Source: Pseudothermotoga_B sp051235805 (GTDB taxonomy: Bacteria; Thermotogota; Thermotogae; Thermotogales; DSM-5069). From it: a stretch of DNA of 64,000 bases. Positions 1-9,620 of the stretch are shown here, one piece after another. How positions within the stretch are numbered: position 1 is the stretch's first letter; the number at the start of each line of letters is the position of its first letter. The notes beneath the pieces were generated by a model. It ran no database searches, was not told where the DNA came from, and worked only from the letters and a program-made list of their open reading frames with translations. Where the stretch lies: NCBI RefSeq assembly GCF_051235805.1, contig NZ_JBPNXV010000001.1:372001-436000 (forward strand). The letters run 5' to 3'. Made by a program: the position numbers and the translations under genes.

Positions 1-39
1 ATAATTTTCAGTGCAAGATATGGCTGAGGAGGTCAGAGA

Positions 40-1329
40 ATGAAACAAACCATCAGAATGCAGGAAAAGAACCTGAGTGTTTACGAATGTACCTTTGACA
101 AGAGTGAGGTCTTGGAGGCAGAAGAAGATGCCGTAAAGAAGGTGGCAGATAGAGTTGAGATACCGGGCTTCAGAAAGGGTAAAGCTCCAAAGTTTCTGAT
201 CAGGACACGTTACCCAGAAACGATAAAATCTGAAATACTGGAAATACTCTGGCAGAAAGCTCTAAGAGAAATAGACGATGATGAGAGTTTATTTCTACCC
301 CCGATTCTTGAGGACTTTGAGATTAAAGACGATGGCGCTACACTGGTCTTACAAGTTCACAGAAAGCCAGAAGTTGTACTGAAGCCTTTTGAGGAATTTG
401 AGTTGAAAAAACTTGATAAACCTTCCATTCTTGAGAGTTATGTAGACAGAAGACTCAAGGAGTTGCAAGAGTTTCATGCGATATTAGAGCCAAAGGATGG
501 AGCTGCTGAGTACGGAGACATGGTAAGGGTGAAGATGACTGTAACGACAAGCGGGAAAACCATAATGGACGAGAAGAGCAGTGAATACGTTTTGTACAAA
601 GAAGATGACAGACCTGTGGTGACGGAATTGATCGGCAAAAAGGCTGGAGATGTAGTTGAATTTGACAGAGATTTTGGAAACGAAAAGGTCTATCACTACA
701 AGATCGTCGTCGAACAGGTGAATAAGAGAAGATTGCTCGATATCTCAGATGAACTCGCAAAGACAGTTAGCGCCGAATATGAAACGCTGCAGCAGTTAAA
801 AGAAGCATTGGAAAAAGAGGGAAGTGAACTGTACGAAAAAGACATGAAAGAATTTTTGCAAAACCAAGTAATCGATATCTTGACGAGCGAAGCAGAAGTT
901 CTCATATCCGAGAGTACTCTAAGAGAATTAGTGGAACGGGCTTTTGAAAAGATAAATTCAGACAAGGAAGAATATGAAAAATTGCTCAAAGACCATGAGA
1001 ACGACCCAGAAAAACTAAGAGAAGCTCTGAAGAACTATTACCTGACAGATCTTAAGAGAAATCTTTCCATAGAAAAAGTGGCAAGAGAAAACGATTTGAA
1101 GGTATCTGATGAAGAAGTCGAGGCTCAGGCAGAAGAGTTGGCAGTAGCATGGGGTATTTCCACCGAAAGAGCCAAATCGATCCTCAGATCAAGACGTGAT
1201 GTATCTGAAGACGTACGTTGGGAACTGCTGAAAAGAAAGGTGGCAGATCTGATCCTCGAAAAGGCGAAGATAGTCGAAGTGAAGCCAGAGGAATTGCAGA
1301 AGGAGGCGCAGAAGAGTGAAGATAAATGA
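40..1329 (+). CDS. tig: Trigger factor, ribosome-associated chaperone
   Basis: Ribosome-bound peptidyl-prolyl isomerase/chaperone that meets nascent chains in the cytoplasm. The 429-residue product has the expected three-part layout: an N-terminal ribosome-binding domain containing the signature GFRKGKAP around residue 43 (the ribosome-contact loop), a central FKBP-like domain (about 150-230), and a long helical, charged C-terminal chaperone domain. Length is normal for the family. The ATG at 40 follows a GAGGAGG site 7 bases upstream. Its end overlaps the start of clpP by 14 bases, so the two are probably translationally coupled; tig-clpP pairing is common in bacteria. Confidence 0.97.
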   Translation: MKQTIRMQEKNLSVYECTFDKSEVLEAEEDAVKKVADRVEIPGFRKGKAPKFLIRTRYPETIKSEILEILWQKALREIDDDESLFLPPILEDFEIKDDGATLVLQVHRKPEVVLKPFEEFELKKLDKPSILESYVDRRLKELQEFHAILEPKDGAAEYGDMVRVKMTVTTSGKTIMDEKSSEYVLYKEDDRPVVTELIGKKAGDVVEFDRDFGNEKVYHYKIVVEQVNKRRLLDISDELAKTVSAEYETLQQLKEALEKEGSELYEKDMKEFLQNQVIDILTSEAEVLISESTLRELVERAFEKINSDKEEYEKLLKDHENDPEKLREALKNYYLTDLKRNLSIEKVARENDLKVSDEEVEAQAEELAVAWGISTERAKSILRSRRDVSEDVRWELLKRKVADLILEKAKIVEVKPEELQKEAQKSEDK

Positions 1330-1915
1330 TCAACTCATTCCAACAGTTATAGAGACAACAGGCAGATATGAGCGTGCTTATGACATATACTCGAGGTTGT
1401 TGAAAGACAGGATAGTCTTTTTGGGTTATCCAATAGACGATCACACCGCAAATCTCGTTGTAGCGCAGCTCTTGTTTCTTGAAGCAGAGGATCCTGACAA
1501 GGACATACAGCTGTACATAAACAGTCCTGGTGGATCGGTCACAGCTGGCCTTGCCATCTATGACACTATGCAGTACGTGAAGTGCGATGTTGTGACAATC
1601 TGTGTAGGTCAGGCTGCCTCGATGGCTGCCGTGTTGCTCACGAGTGGTAGTAAGGGCAAACGCTTTGCCTTGCCAAATGCGAGGATAATGCTTCATCAAC
1701 CGCTGGGCGGCGCCGAAGGTCCAGTAAAAGATGTGGAGATAATAACGAAAGAGCTCCTACGCATAAAGAACTTGATAAACACAATTCTCAGCGAGAAAAC
1801 CGGACAACCACTTGAGAGGATCGAAAGAGACACAGACAGAGACTTCTTCATGGATGCCTACGAAGCGCTTAACTATGGCTTGATAGATAGGGTGATCGAA
1901 CCAAAGAGAAGGTGA
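1316..1915 (+). CDS. clpP: ATP-dependent Clp protease proteolytic subunit
   Basis: Serine peptidase subunit (family S14) that assembles into two heptameric rings and degrades proteins fed by Clp ATPases. The 199-residue product carries the oxyanion-region NSPGGSV, the nucleophile serine in GQAASMAA (about residue 99), and the catalytic histidine in RIMLHQPLGG, with the usual short propeptide-like N terminus. The start is the GTG at 1316 inside the end of tig; GGAGG lies at 1301-1305, 10 bases upstream. No Clp ATPase gene lies in the window. Confidence 0.97.
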   Translation: MKINDQLIPTVIETTGRYERAYDIYSRLLKDRIVFLGYPIDDHTANLVVAQLLFLEAEDPDKDIQLYINSPGGSVTAGLAIYDTMQYVKCDVVTICVGQAASMAAVLLTSGSKGKRFALPNARIMLHQPLGGAEGPVKDVEIITKELLRIKNLINTILSEKTGQPLERIERDTDRDFFMDAYEALNYGLIDRVIEPKRR

Positions 1916-1919
1916 GTCA

Positions 1920-4355
1920 ATGAAACTCACGCCGATGATGCAACAGTACACACAAATTAAATCGAAGTACAAAGATGCAGTCTTACTCTTCCGCCTCGGT
2001 GATTTCTACGAGGCGTTTTTTGAAGACGCTCACTTGGTTTCGAAGGTGCTGGACTTGGTTTTGACTCATCGACAAGGTGCACCCATGGCAGGTGTACCCT
2101 ATCATGCTCTGAATCTCTACCTAAGGCGACTTGTACAGGCTGGTTACAAGGTCGCGATTTGTGATCAATTGGAAGATCCTGCCACGGCAAAGGGACTTGT
2201 GAAGAGAGAGGTTACGAGGATAGTCACGCCAGGTACAGTCTTAGAGGATGAATTGCTCGAGCAAGATTCAAGCAACTATCTTGTTGCGATCTGTAAATCT
2301 GTCAAGTATACCATTGCTGGAGTTGATGTTTCTACCGGAGAAAGTTTTGTGGCCTCTTTCGACGATCTGCAGCTGGTTGTAGATTTTCTTGAGTCGATAA
2401 AGGTCTCTCAGATATTGTGTGAACCGATCTTAAAAAAAGAATTGGAAGTAAACATCAACTCAGTAATGATAGAACCTTTTTCAGACTGGCATATGAGTGA
2501 AATCAATCTTGAAAGAGACGTTGCAGAGACTTTTAACATATCTACCGTAGATCATCTTGAATTAGGTGAACATTTGCGTGTCTTTGGTGCGTTGGTCAGA
2601 TACCTTCGCTTTACACTGATGGCAAATGACCTCTTTTTGAAACCACCAAAGATTCTCAGAGATCAATCATATGTCTTTCTCGATGCATCAACTGTGGATC
2701 ATCTGGGATTGTTTTCAGAGGAAAAGGGTAAAAGCCTTTTCGATGTTCTCAATCTCACAAAAACTTCAATGGGTGCAAGATTGCTGAAAAGTTGGATTTT
2801 ACAGCCACTCAGAGATTTGGAAAGGATAACTGAACGATTTGACAGAGTTGAAGCATTTTTCAACGACAAATTGTTGCTCAACGAGATCAGAGAGTATTTG
2901 CATGCCGTGAAAGATATCCAGAGAATTGCCAGCAGAATTCGCTACAAGAAAGCCTCACCAAAGGACCTTGTGGCTCTACGGTCGACTCTATCGGTTTGTC
3001 CATATATAAGAGAAGTGCTTTTGACCAACGAATATTTCTCACAGACAGCGCAGATAGATTGCCATGAGGAGCTCTATGAAGAGTTGTCCAAAGCATTAGA
3101 AGAGAATCCTTCTAACACACTCGGTGAGGGTAAAGTGATCAAAGCTGGGTATGATAAAGAACTCGATGATCTGAGAGAACTTGTCTATCACTCTGAAGAG
3201 TTCTTGAAGAACTTTGAAATAGAGGAAAGAGAAAGAACGAATATACCGAATTTGAAGGTCGGTTACAACTCGGTATTTGGCTATTATATAGAAGTGACAA
3301 AATCACATCTATCAAAGGTTCCAAATCACTATGTGAGAAAACAGACCCTTGTGAACGCGGAGAGGTTCATCACGGAGCAGCTTAAGGATTTTGAAGAAAG
3401 GATGCTGACAGCAAAAGACAGACTTGAAAAGCGCGAAAAGGAACTCTACGAGAAACTATGCGACAGAGTATCTGAAAGAACAGATTCTATTATGAAGCTC
3501 GCTGACTTTCTTGCAAATGTAGATGTTCTTTCAACTTTGGCTTATGTCGCTGTCCAAAACGGTTATGTCAGGCCAAAGTTTCAGTTTGATGGTACGGTTT
3601 TACTAAAAAACTCGAGACATCCAGTTGTAGAAAAACTCGTGGACAGTTTTGTGCCGAACGATCTGTACATGGATCGCTCGAAGAGTTTTGTAATACTCAC
3701 AGGACCAAACATGAGTGGAAAATCCACCTTCATTCGTCAGGTGGCTTTGATCGCTCTTATGGCACAGATGGGTAGTTTTGTTCCCGCTCAAGAGGCTATC
3801 CTACCCATCTTTGACAGGATTTTCGTGAAGATGGGTGTCCGTGATGACATAGCTTCCGGTAAGAGCACCTTCTTGGTTGAGATGAACGAGGTTGCCAAGA
3901 TAATTCATCAAGCAACAAAAGACAGTTTGGTGGTACTAGACGAAGTTGGCAGAGGAACGAGTACCTTTGATGGAATAAGCATTGCCTGGGCAGTTTCTGA
4001 ATACATACACAACCAGATAGGATGTAAGTGCATCTTCGCAACGCATTTCACGGAGTTAACTGAGTTAGCGAAAATGTACGATGGAATCGAGAATAAGACA
4101 ATAGAGGTATTAGAAGACAGATCAAAGGTTGTCTTTTTGCACAAAGTGACTGATGGTGTAGCAGACAAGAGCTATGGCATAGAGGTTGCCGCAATAGCTG
4201 GTCTGCCCGAAGATGTGGTTCAGAGGGCTAAAGAAGTACTCGATGTGATAGCGACCAAGAGTGAACTAGAGGACAAGCTGAGGGTGGTGAGTTCAGAACG
4301 ATTCAAGAAATTGAAGCGAAAGAAGGTGCACCCCGATCAAGCGGCTTTGTGGTGA
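1920..4355 (+). CDS. mutS: DNA mismatch repair protein MutS
   Basis: Mismatch-recognition ATPase of methyl-independent mismatch repair. The 811-residue protein starts with the mismatch-binding domain (GDFYEAF gives the Phe-x-Glu wedge near residue 29), followed by connector, lever and clamp domains, and a C-terminal ABC-type ATPase with Walker A GPNMSGKST (about 600) and Walker B VVLDEVGRGTS. The length fits MutS1 rather than MutS2, and there is no Smr domain. It begins 4 bases after clpP with a short GGTGAG site. MutL is not in the window. Confidence 0.97.
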   Translation: MKLTPMMQQYTQIKSKYKDAVLLFRLGDFYEAFFEDAHLVSKVLDLVLTHRQGAPMAGVPYHALNLYLRRLVQAGYKVAICDQLEDPATAKGLVKREVTRIVTPGTVLEDELLEQDSSNYLVAICKSVKYTIAGVDVSTGESFVASFDDLQLVVDFLESIKVSQILCEPILKKELEVNINSVMIEPFSDWHMSEINLERDVAETFNISTVDHLELGEHLRVFGALVRYLRFTLMANDLFLKPPKILRDQSYVFLDASTVDHLGLFSEEKGKSLFDVLNLTKTSMGARLLKSWILQPLRDLERITERFDRVEAFFNDKLLLNEIREYLHAVKDIQRIASRIRYKKASPKDLVALRSTLSVCPYIREVLLTNEYFSQTAQIDCHEELYEELSKALEENPSNTLGEGKVIKAGYDKELDDLRELVYHSEEFLKNFEIEERERTNIPNLKVGYNSVFGYYIEVTKSHLSKVPNHYVRKQTLVNAERFITEQLKDFEERMLTAKDRLEKREKELYEKLCDRVSERTDSIMKLADFLANVDVLSTLAYVAVQNGYVRPKFQFDGTVLLKNSRHPVVEKLVDSFVPNDLYMDRSKSFVILTGPNMSGKSTFIRQVALIALMAQMGSFVPAQEAILPIFDRIFVKMGVRDDIASGKSTFLVEMNEVAKIIHQATKDSLVVLDEVGRGTSTFDGISIAWAVSEYIHNQIGCKCIFATHFTELTELAKMYDGIENKTIEVLEDRSKVVFLHKVTDGVADKSYGIEVAAIAGLPEDVVQRAKEVLDVIATKSELEDKLRVVSSERFKKLKRKKVHPDQAALW

Positions 4356-4356
4356 G

Positions 4357-5169
4357 TTGCCCATACTGCATCTCACACATCTCAATGCCGATGCAGACAG
4401 TTTTGCAAGCGCGTACTGGGGTTACAGAGTCTTCGGCGGGGGGCTATATGTTCACAACCCAGATTCAACTGTGGTCAATTTGATGAAGAAATTGGGCGTG
4501 CAGAACGTTATGCCATCACGAATTCACTCTTTCTACATCTACGACACCTCTAACCCCAAAAAGATTCCACTGACTGTTTACAACTATAGAATCTTTGATC
4601 ATCATGTGAACAACTGCGCTGAATTTGTTGAAAAGGCAACTTTTGCATACATAAGGCAGAGAACAGCGAATGTCATGAATCTCTACGATCTGAGTAAAGA
4701 GTTCGAATTAGACGAAGATGTACTCTTTGCCTTCGCAGTGGCTCTTGTTACAGATACAGGTTTTCTGAAAGCAGCTCGCTCAGAGGAAATACAATACCTC
4801 GGTAAGTTTCTAAACAACCACGTACTTGAAGATGTATTTGAGATAGTTTTGGCTGACAAAATCAACAGCCACCAAAAGTTCATTGATATCTTGTCGACCA
4901 TGGAGATAGTGGGAATGGAATCTGAGATAGGTATAGTCCAATGTGACAATGACGATGAGTTTCTCTGCGTAGTTGATCTTTTGATGTTGCCGCTGGATCT
5001 TTCGATAATCATCGGGAAACTTCCGTGGGGAATTTGGGTTTACTGCAGAAAAAAGTTGGTGCAGAAGGTTTATCAGGGGGTTTTATCGAAGTTTCAAGAT
5101 AGAGAGGCCGGTAAACTCTACGGTTTTTACGACGTTAGATTGATTGTTGAACTTCTGACAGATCTGTAA
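4357..5169 (+). CDS. DHH-family phosphoesterase (NrnA/RecJ superfamily)
   Basis: Predicted metal-dependent phosphoesterase of the DHH superfamily, which includes oligoribonucleases, RecJ and cyclic-dinucleotide hydrolases. Visible motifs are HLNADADSFAS near the N terminus (the D-x-D metal motif of motif I), FDHHVNN (motif III, the DHH that names the family, about residue 90) and VTDTGFL (motif IV) near residue 130. The C terminus is short and I see no clear GGGH-type DHHA1 signature, so substrate cannot be assigned. Translation starts at a TTG one base after the mutS stop, an arrangement that implies coupling with mutS. Confidence 0.8.
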   Translation: MPILHLTHLNADADSFASAYWGYRVFGGGLYVHNPDSTVVNLMKKLGVQNVMPSRIHSFYIYDTSNPKKIPLTVYNYRIFDHHVNNCAEFVEKATFAYIRQRTANVMNLYDLSKEFELDEDVLFAFAVALVTDTGFLKAARSEEIQYLGKFLNNHVLEDVFEIVLADKINSHQKFIDILSTMEIVGMESEIGIVQCDNDDEFLCVVDLLMLPLDLSIIIGKLPWGIWVYCRKKLVQKVYQGVLSKFQDREAGKLYGFYDVRLIVELLTDL

Positions 5170-5370
5170 ACTGTCTCCATGAAAACTCATTTACTTCTAA
5201 CAGCTTTTCTGCCTTACAGAACTGTGCATGCACCGTGTTGGTTTGTCAGTTAGTTGAACTTTAAAGATGATTTGTAGGACTAAAATATGAAATATGTGAT
5301 ACAATAAAAATGTAAAAGATCTATGCTATTGAAACAGTGTTTTAAGAGATAACTTCGGGAGGATTAAACT

Positions 5371-5958
5371 GTGACACGCGAAGATTTGATGAAAATCGTT
5401 GGCGAGAGGATCAGCAAATGTACAGCATGTCCTTTGTATGCAACACGAACTAATACAGTTGTTGGTGAAGGCAGTTTATACACTCCAATAATGTTTGTTG
5501 GCGAAGGTCCTGGTGAGGAAGAAGACAAAACAGGCAGGCCATTTGTTGGCAAAGCAGGACAATTGTTGACAAAGATCCTTGAATCGGTTGATATCAAACG
5601 CGAAGATGTCTACATATGCAATGTGGTAAAGTGCAGGCCCCCGGAGAACAGGACACCAAAACAAGAAGAGCAGAAAGCATGTGGTCACTTTCTGTTCGCC
5701 CAGATCATGATTGTAGATCCGGTCGTAATAGTTCCACTCGGCAGTACTGCACTGTCTTTTTTTCTGAACCAGAATCTCTCAATTAGCGAATACAGGGGTA
5801 AAGAGATAGATTGGAAAGGTGGAAAGAAACTCTTTCCAATGTTCCACCCGAGTTTCTTGCTGAGGAATCCTTCAAAGGAAAAAGGTTCGCCGAAGGATCT
5901 CACTTGGCAGGATATCAAGAAAGTGAAGGCATTTTTCGAACAGTACAAAGGGAGGTAA
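5371..5958 (+). CDS. Family 4 uracil-DNA glycosylase (iron-sulfur type)
   Basis: Removes uracil arising from cytosine deamination, a strong need in thermophiles. The 195-residue product shows CTACPLY (first two cluster cysteines), the GEGPGEEEDKTGRPFVG active-site motif, CNVVKCRPPENRTP (further Cys) and the late MFHPSFLLR leucine-loop/His motif. Together these identify the thermostable [4Fe-4S] family 4 enzyme. The start is GTG at 5371 behind GGGAGG at 5357-5362. A 200-base gap precedes it, so it probably begins a transcription unit that continues into the DtxR-like gene 4 bases downstream. Confidence 0.93.
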   Translation: MTREDLMKIVGERISKCTACPLYATRTNTVVGEGSLYTPIMFVGEGPGEEEDKTGRPFVGKAGQLLTKILESVDIKREDVYICNVVKCRPPENRTPKQEEQKACGHFLFAQIMIVDPVVIVPLGSTALSFFLNQNLSISEYRGKEIDWKGGKKLFPMFHPSFLLRNPSKEKGSPKDLTWQDIKKVKAFFEQYKGR

Positions 5959-5962
5959 GACT

Positions 5963-6487
5963 ATGGCAAGGGGTAGAAAGAAGATTCTAACGCCAGCTCT
6001 TGAGGATTACTTAACCATCATCTACGAAATTCAGCAAAAACAACCAGCCGCGAGAATTAGCACAATTGCTCGTAAGGTGGGTGTGAGTCTTCCAAGCGTG
6101 ACAAACGCAGTTAGGCGTTTGGCAGATCTTGGTTACGTGGAATACGAAAAGTATGGGCTCATAGTACTCACAAACAAAGGCAAAAGAAAGGCTCAAATCA
6201 TGCGAATTCTGCAACAGAGGATCTGCAATTTCTTCTACTATGTGCTCGGAGTTCCAACAGATGTTTCTGAAAAAATCGCAAAGCACTTATCACATTATCT
6301 AACAGCTCGGGCAAGAGAGAGAGTAAAGGAATTCTACAAACTCATTATCGACTTCGATACCTCAAAAGGAGAAGAACTGAGAAAGTTCATTGAGGAGAGT
6401 AGAAAACTCATCAATGTTGAGCAGCTTCCAAAAGAGGTACTGGAGGATATCCATGGTCCGGAGGTAGAGGAAGAAGAGGGTGAATGA
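5963..6487 (+). CDS. DtxR/MntR-like transcriptional regulator with altered metal ligands
   Basis: Winged-helix regulator of the DtxR/MntR type. The N-terminal LEDYLTIIYEI helix and the following helix-turn-helix (ISTIARKVGVSLPSVTNAVRRLADLGYVEY) match the family closely. The dimerization half is less typical: where MntR has His then E-x-x-E-H ligands, this protein reads QQRICNFFYYVLG and KHLSHYLT, so at least one Glu ligand is a Ser. An acidic tail (EVEEEEGE) ends the protein. It may sense Fe/Mn differently or not at all. It overlaps the next gene by 4 bases (ATGA). Confidence 0.8.
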   Translation: MARGRKKILTPALEDYLTIIYEIQQKQPAARISTIARKVGVSLPSVTNAVRRLADLGYVEYEKYGLIVLTNKGKRKAQIMRILQQRICNFFYYVLGVPTDVSEKIAKHLSHYLTARARERVKEFYKLIIDFDTSKGEELRKFIEESRKLINVEQLPKEVLEDIHGPEVEEEEGE

Positions 6488-7410
6488 TCGTGCCAAACAC
6501 TCTTGTCACAGGCGGAGCAGGTTTCATAGGCTCACATTTAGTTGATACTCTGATTCAAGAAGGGCACAAGGTGGTTGTGATCGACAATCTTTCCAACGGG
6601 AAGATAGAGAACCTCAATCGAAATGCCTTGTTCTACCAACAAAGTGTGGAAGACGAAGAGATGATGGAACGCATATTCATGTTGCACAAGTTTGACTTTG
6701 TATTTCACCTTGCGGCACAGGCAAGTGTCAGTATTTCTGTTAGAGAACCGACGAATGATGCGAAGACGAACATACTTGGTAGCCTAGTTCTTCTGGAAAA
6801 ATCTGTGAAGTACAAAGTCAAGAAATTCGTCTTCTCCTCCACCGGTGGAGCCATTTATGGTGATGGTGTACCGACACCGACCAATGAGTTGACTGTTCCC
6901 AATCCCGTATCTCCATACGGAATAGCGAAAAGATCGATCGAGATGTACCTTGAGTTCTACAGAAAAGAAAAGAATTTAGACTATGTTGCGCTCAGATACG
7001 GCAACGTCTATGGACCAAGACAGGATCCAAACGGTGAAGCCGGTGTTGTGGCGATTTTCTCTTCAAGAATGCTGAAAAACGATGAAGTCAACATCTTCGG
7101 CGATGGTGAGTACGTGAGAGATTATGTTTATGTGAAAGATGTCGTTCGAGCCAATCTGCTTGCCCTGAAAGAAGGCGTTACAGGGATATTCAACATAGGC
7201 ACCGGTGTGGGTACTTCAGTGAATGAATTGTTCAGGTTACTCGCACAGATAACTGGTTATCAAAAGCAGCCAATATACCGTGAACCAAGGAAAGGTGACA
7301 TAAGAAAGAGCATTCTCGACGCATCTAAGGCAAATGTAGAATTGAACTGGTTCCCACAAACAGCACTTGCCGAAGGTCTTGCGTTGACCGTTGAGTTTTT
7401 TAGACCGTGA
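6484..7410 (+). CDS. NAD-dependent sugar epimerase (UDP-glucose 4-epimerase-like)
   Basis: Extended short-chain dehydrogenase/reductase acting on nucleotide sugars. The 308-residue chain begins with the Rossmann motif TGGAGFIGSHL and has the catalytic SSTGGAIYG and YGIAKRSIEMY (Tyr-x-x-x-Lys) motifs, followed by LRYGNVYGPRQDP and the C-terminal substrate pocket. It is closest in pattern to Thermotogales GalE-like epimerases, but dTDP- or GDP-sugar epimerases look similar, so substrate is uncertain. The start overlaps the regulator stop. Confidence 0.85.
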   Translation: MIVPNTLVTGGAGFIGSHLVDTLIQEGHKVVVIDNLSNGKIENLNRNALFYQQSVEDEEMMERIFMLHKFDFVFHLAAQASVSISVREPTNDAKTNILGSLVLLEKSVKYKVKKFVFSSTGGAIYGDGVPTPTNELTVPNPVSPYGIAKRSIEMYLEFYRKEKNLDYVALRYGNVYGPRQDPNGEAGVVAIFSSRMLKNDEVNIFGDGEYVRDYVYVKDVVRANLLALKEGVTGIFNIGTGVGTSVNELFRLLAQITGYQKQPIYREPRKGDIRKSILDASKANVELNWFPQTALAEGLALTVEFFRP

Positions 7411-7432
7411 CGGGTAGAGTTCCTACCCGTCA
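7408..7432 (+). terminator. Hairpin after the epimerase gene
   Basis: A perfect 10-bp inverted repeat, TGACGGGTAG / CTACCCGTCA with a 5-base loop, begins at the epimerase stop codon. Only three T residues follow and the rarA ribosome site (GGAGG, 7436-7440) comes immediately after, so it may be a weak terminator, a processing site or an mRNA stabiliser rather than a full stop. Confidence 0.5.
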
Positions 7433-7446
7433 TTTGGAGGTTTTAG

Positions 7447-8754
7447 ATGTTTGATTCTCAAATTGAAGAACAAGTTCCCCTTGCAGAAAGAGTGAGGCCA
7501 AAGAGCCTCGATGATTTGGTTGGCCAACAACATGTTATGGGCAAAGAAGGAGTACTACGCAAAGCCCTTGAAAAGGGCACTGTGTTTTCCTGCATACTCT
7601 ATGGACCTCCTGGATGCGGCAAGAGCTCTATAGCTGAACTGATTAGAAAATACGTCAACGCGGAATTCTATTCTTTCAGCGGGGCACTTCATGGAGCGAA
7701 CGAGATCAAGCAGGCTATGAACAGGGCTCAAGAGATGAAAAGATATGGCAAACAGACGGTGATCTTCATAGATGAGATACACCGTCTGAGCAAAGCTCAG
7801 CAGGATCTATTGCTCTCAAAAGTTGAAGACGGAACTATAACTTTGATTGGTGCAACGACAGAAAACCCATCTTTCGAGGTTATTCCACCTCTTCTCTCAA
7901 GGTGCAGGGTGATCTTTCTAAAACCACTTTCAAATGAAGAACTGATCAAGATCATGAAAAGGGCATTGGTGGTTGATCAAAGAGTCGCGAGTTATGGTGT
8001 TTCGGTCACCGACGAAGTCCTCCAGGCGATAGCACAACTGTCTCAGGGTGATGCGCGTTTTGCTCTGAACACACTTGAAATAGCCGTTGAAACCGCAAAA
8101 ACAACGAATGAGAAAGTGCTGGATTTGAAAACTTTACAGACAAGCACGAGTTACAAGCCTCAGGGTTACAGAAAAGAAGAACACTATGATTTCGCCTCTG
8201 CGTTCATAAAGAGTCTTCGTGGTAGCGATCCAGACGCCGCGCTGTACTACATGGCAAGAATGATAGAATCGGGTGAAGATCCGATGTTCATTGCAAGAAG
8301 AATGATAATACTCGCAAGCGAGGATATTGGTCTTGCAGAACCAATGGCACTTCTTGTCGCCACATCTGCTGCACAGGCTGTAGAGTATGTGGGGCTACCC
8401 GAATGCATCTTGAATTTGGCACAAGCTGTAATCTATCTTGCCGCTGCTCCAAAGAGTAATTCAGTTTACTTGGCTGTTGAAAAAGCAAGAAAGATCGCTA
8501 AGGAATCTGCGGCTGTTCAAGTACCGTTGTTTCTCAGAAATCCGGTCACGAAATTGATGAAAGACTCAGGATACGGCGATGGGTACATCTACCCGCATGA
8601 AGCTGGGGGCTTCGTGAAAAGAAGTTATATGCCTCAAGAACTGAAAAAAATCAAAATCTACATACCCAAGGAAATCGGAAAGGAAGTAAACATAAAAAAG
8701 AAGCTTGAAGAGCTTTGGGGCAAGGAGAAATATTCACAGGAGGAAGAAAAATGA
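7447..8754 (+). CDS. rarA: Replication-associated recombination protein A (AAA+ ATPase)
   Basis: AAA+ ATPase of the RarA/MgsA/WRNIP1 family, which acts at stalled replication forks. The 435-residue protein has LAERVRPKSLDDLVGQ at the N terminus, Walker A GPPGCGKSS (about 55), Walker B VIFIDEIHR, sensor 1 ATTENPSF and the arginine finger region LLSRCRV, then the C-terminal tetramerization region with YGDGYIYPHE. The C-terminal tail is lysine-rich. Overlap of the stop with the next start (ATGA) suggests coupled translation. Confidence 0.94.
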   Translation: MFDSQIEEQVPLAERVRPKSLDDLVGQQHVMGKEGVLRKALEKGTVFSCILYGPPGCGKSSIAELIRKYVNAEFYSFSGALHGANEIKQAMNRAQEMKRYGKQTVIFIDEIHRLSKAQQDLLLSKVEDGTITLIGATTENPSFEVIPPLLSRCRVIFLKPLSNEELIKIMKRALVVDQRVASYGVSVTDEVLQAIAQLSQGDARFALNTLEIAVETAKTTNEKVLDLKTLQTSTSYKPQGYRKEEHYDFASAFIKSLRGSDPDAALYYMARMIESGEDPMFIARRMIILASEDIGLAEPMALLVATSAAQAVEYVGLPECILNLAQAVIYLAAAPKSNSVYLAVEKARKIAKESAAVQVPLFLRNPVTKLMKDSGYGDGYIYPHEAGGFVKRSYMPQELKKIKIYIPKEIGKEVNIKKKLEELWGKEKYSQEEEK

Positions 8755-9620
8755 AAAGAATTTCTTCATTCAACTGTATTTATGCCTTTTCGCCTGCGAC
8801 GAAACCTGTTGAATCTGTTGACAGTGGTGACGTATTGATCTTTGAAACGCTCGATGCACTTGGTGGACAGATAAAAACCGAAGACGACACAACACAGATA
8901 GACTTTTCAAAGGTTAATCCAGCCACAGGTCCAGTTTTCATCTTCGGTGCAAAGCCCGGAAAGGCCTTGAAAATCAAAGTTCTGGAAATAGAGATAGACA
9001 CTAAAGGTGTCATTGTTGCAGAAGAAGGCTTCGGAGTCATTCCCGAGATGGTAAAGGGTTTCGTGGCTAAAATTTTGGATATCAAGAACAACCTCGTTTA
9101 TTTCGATGGTTTGAAAATACCGATTAACCCAATGATTGGTGTGATCGGTGTTGCCCCAGAAGTAGATGAATTTCCGACTGGAACTGCTCATAGACACGGG
9201 GGAAACATGGACACCAAGTACATAAGAGAGGGAAGTACAATCTATTTGCCGATCTTTCAAGAAGGTGCACTCTTGGCGCTTGGTGATGTTCACGCTTTGA
9301 TGGCAGATGGGGAGGTCTGCGTTTCTGCATGCGAAGTCACCGCGAAAGTAACTGTAAAAGTGGATGTTGTGGATTGGCAGATCAAATGGCCCATTGTGGA
9401 GACAAATGATGGCTACTTCATAATCGTATCACTACCAGATATCAACGAGGCTTTCAAAGAGGCAACCTTAGAAGCAGTGAGAATTCTGAGTGAAAGACTT
9501 AATATTCCAGTGAAATCAGCCTACATGTTGGCAAGTCTTGTGGTAGACATTCAAGTGAGTCAGCTTGTAGATCCTAACAAAACAGTTAGAGCCTTTATAC
9601 CGAAAACTGTTCTTGCGTGA
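8751..9620 (+). CDS. Acetamidase/formamidase family protein
   Basis: Predicted amidase releasing ammonia from short amides (FmdA_AmdA family). The 289-residue product contains the conserved core: VNPATGPVFIFGAKPGKALKI, EEGFGVIPEM, IGVIGVAPE and HGGNMDTKYIREGSTIYLPIF, with GDVHALMADGEVCV, the metal-binding beta-sandwich signature. I place the start at ATG 8751, 7 bases after AGGAGG (8738-8743), overlapping the rarA stop, rather than at an upstream in-frame codon at 8715 inside rarA. Physiological substrate is unknown. Confidence 0.9.
   Translation: MKRISSFNCIYAFSPATKPVESVDSGDVLIFETLDALGGQIKTEDDTTQIDFSKVNPATGPVFIFGAKPGKALKIKVLEIEIDTKGVIVAEEGFGVIPEMVKGFVAKILDIKNNLVYFDGLKIPINPMIGVIGVAPEVDEFPTGTAHRHGGNMDTKYIREGSTIYLPIFQEGALLALGDVHALMADGEVCVSACEVTAKVTVKVDVVDWQIKWPIVETNDGYFIIVSLPDINEAFKEATLEAVRILSERLNIPVKSAYMLASLVVDIQVSQLVDPNKTVRAFIPKTVLA

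Noticed and set aside
1..39. End of a gene upstream of tig
   Set aside because: One frame reads to a TGA at 25-27, but eight codons are not enough to support a call.
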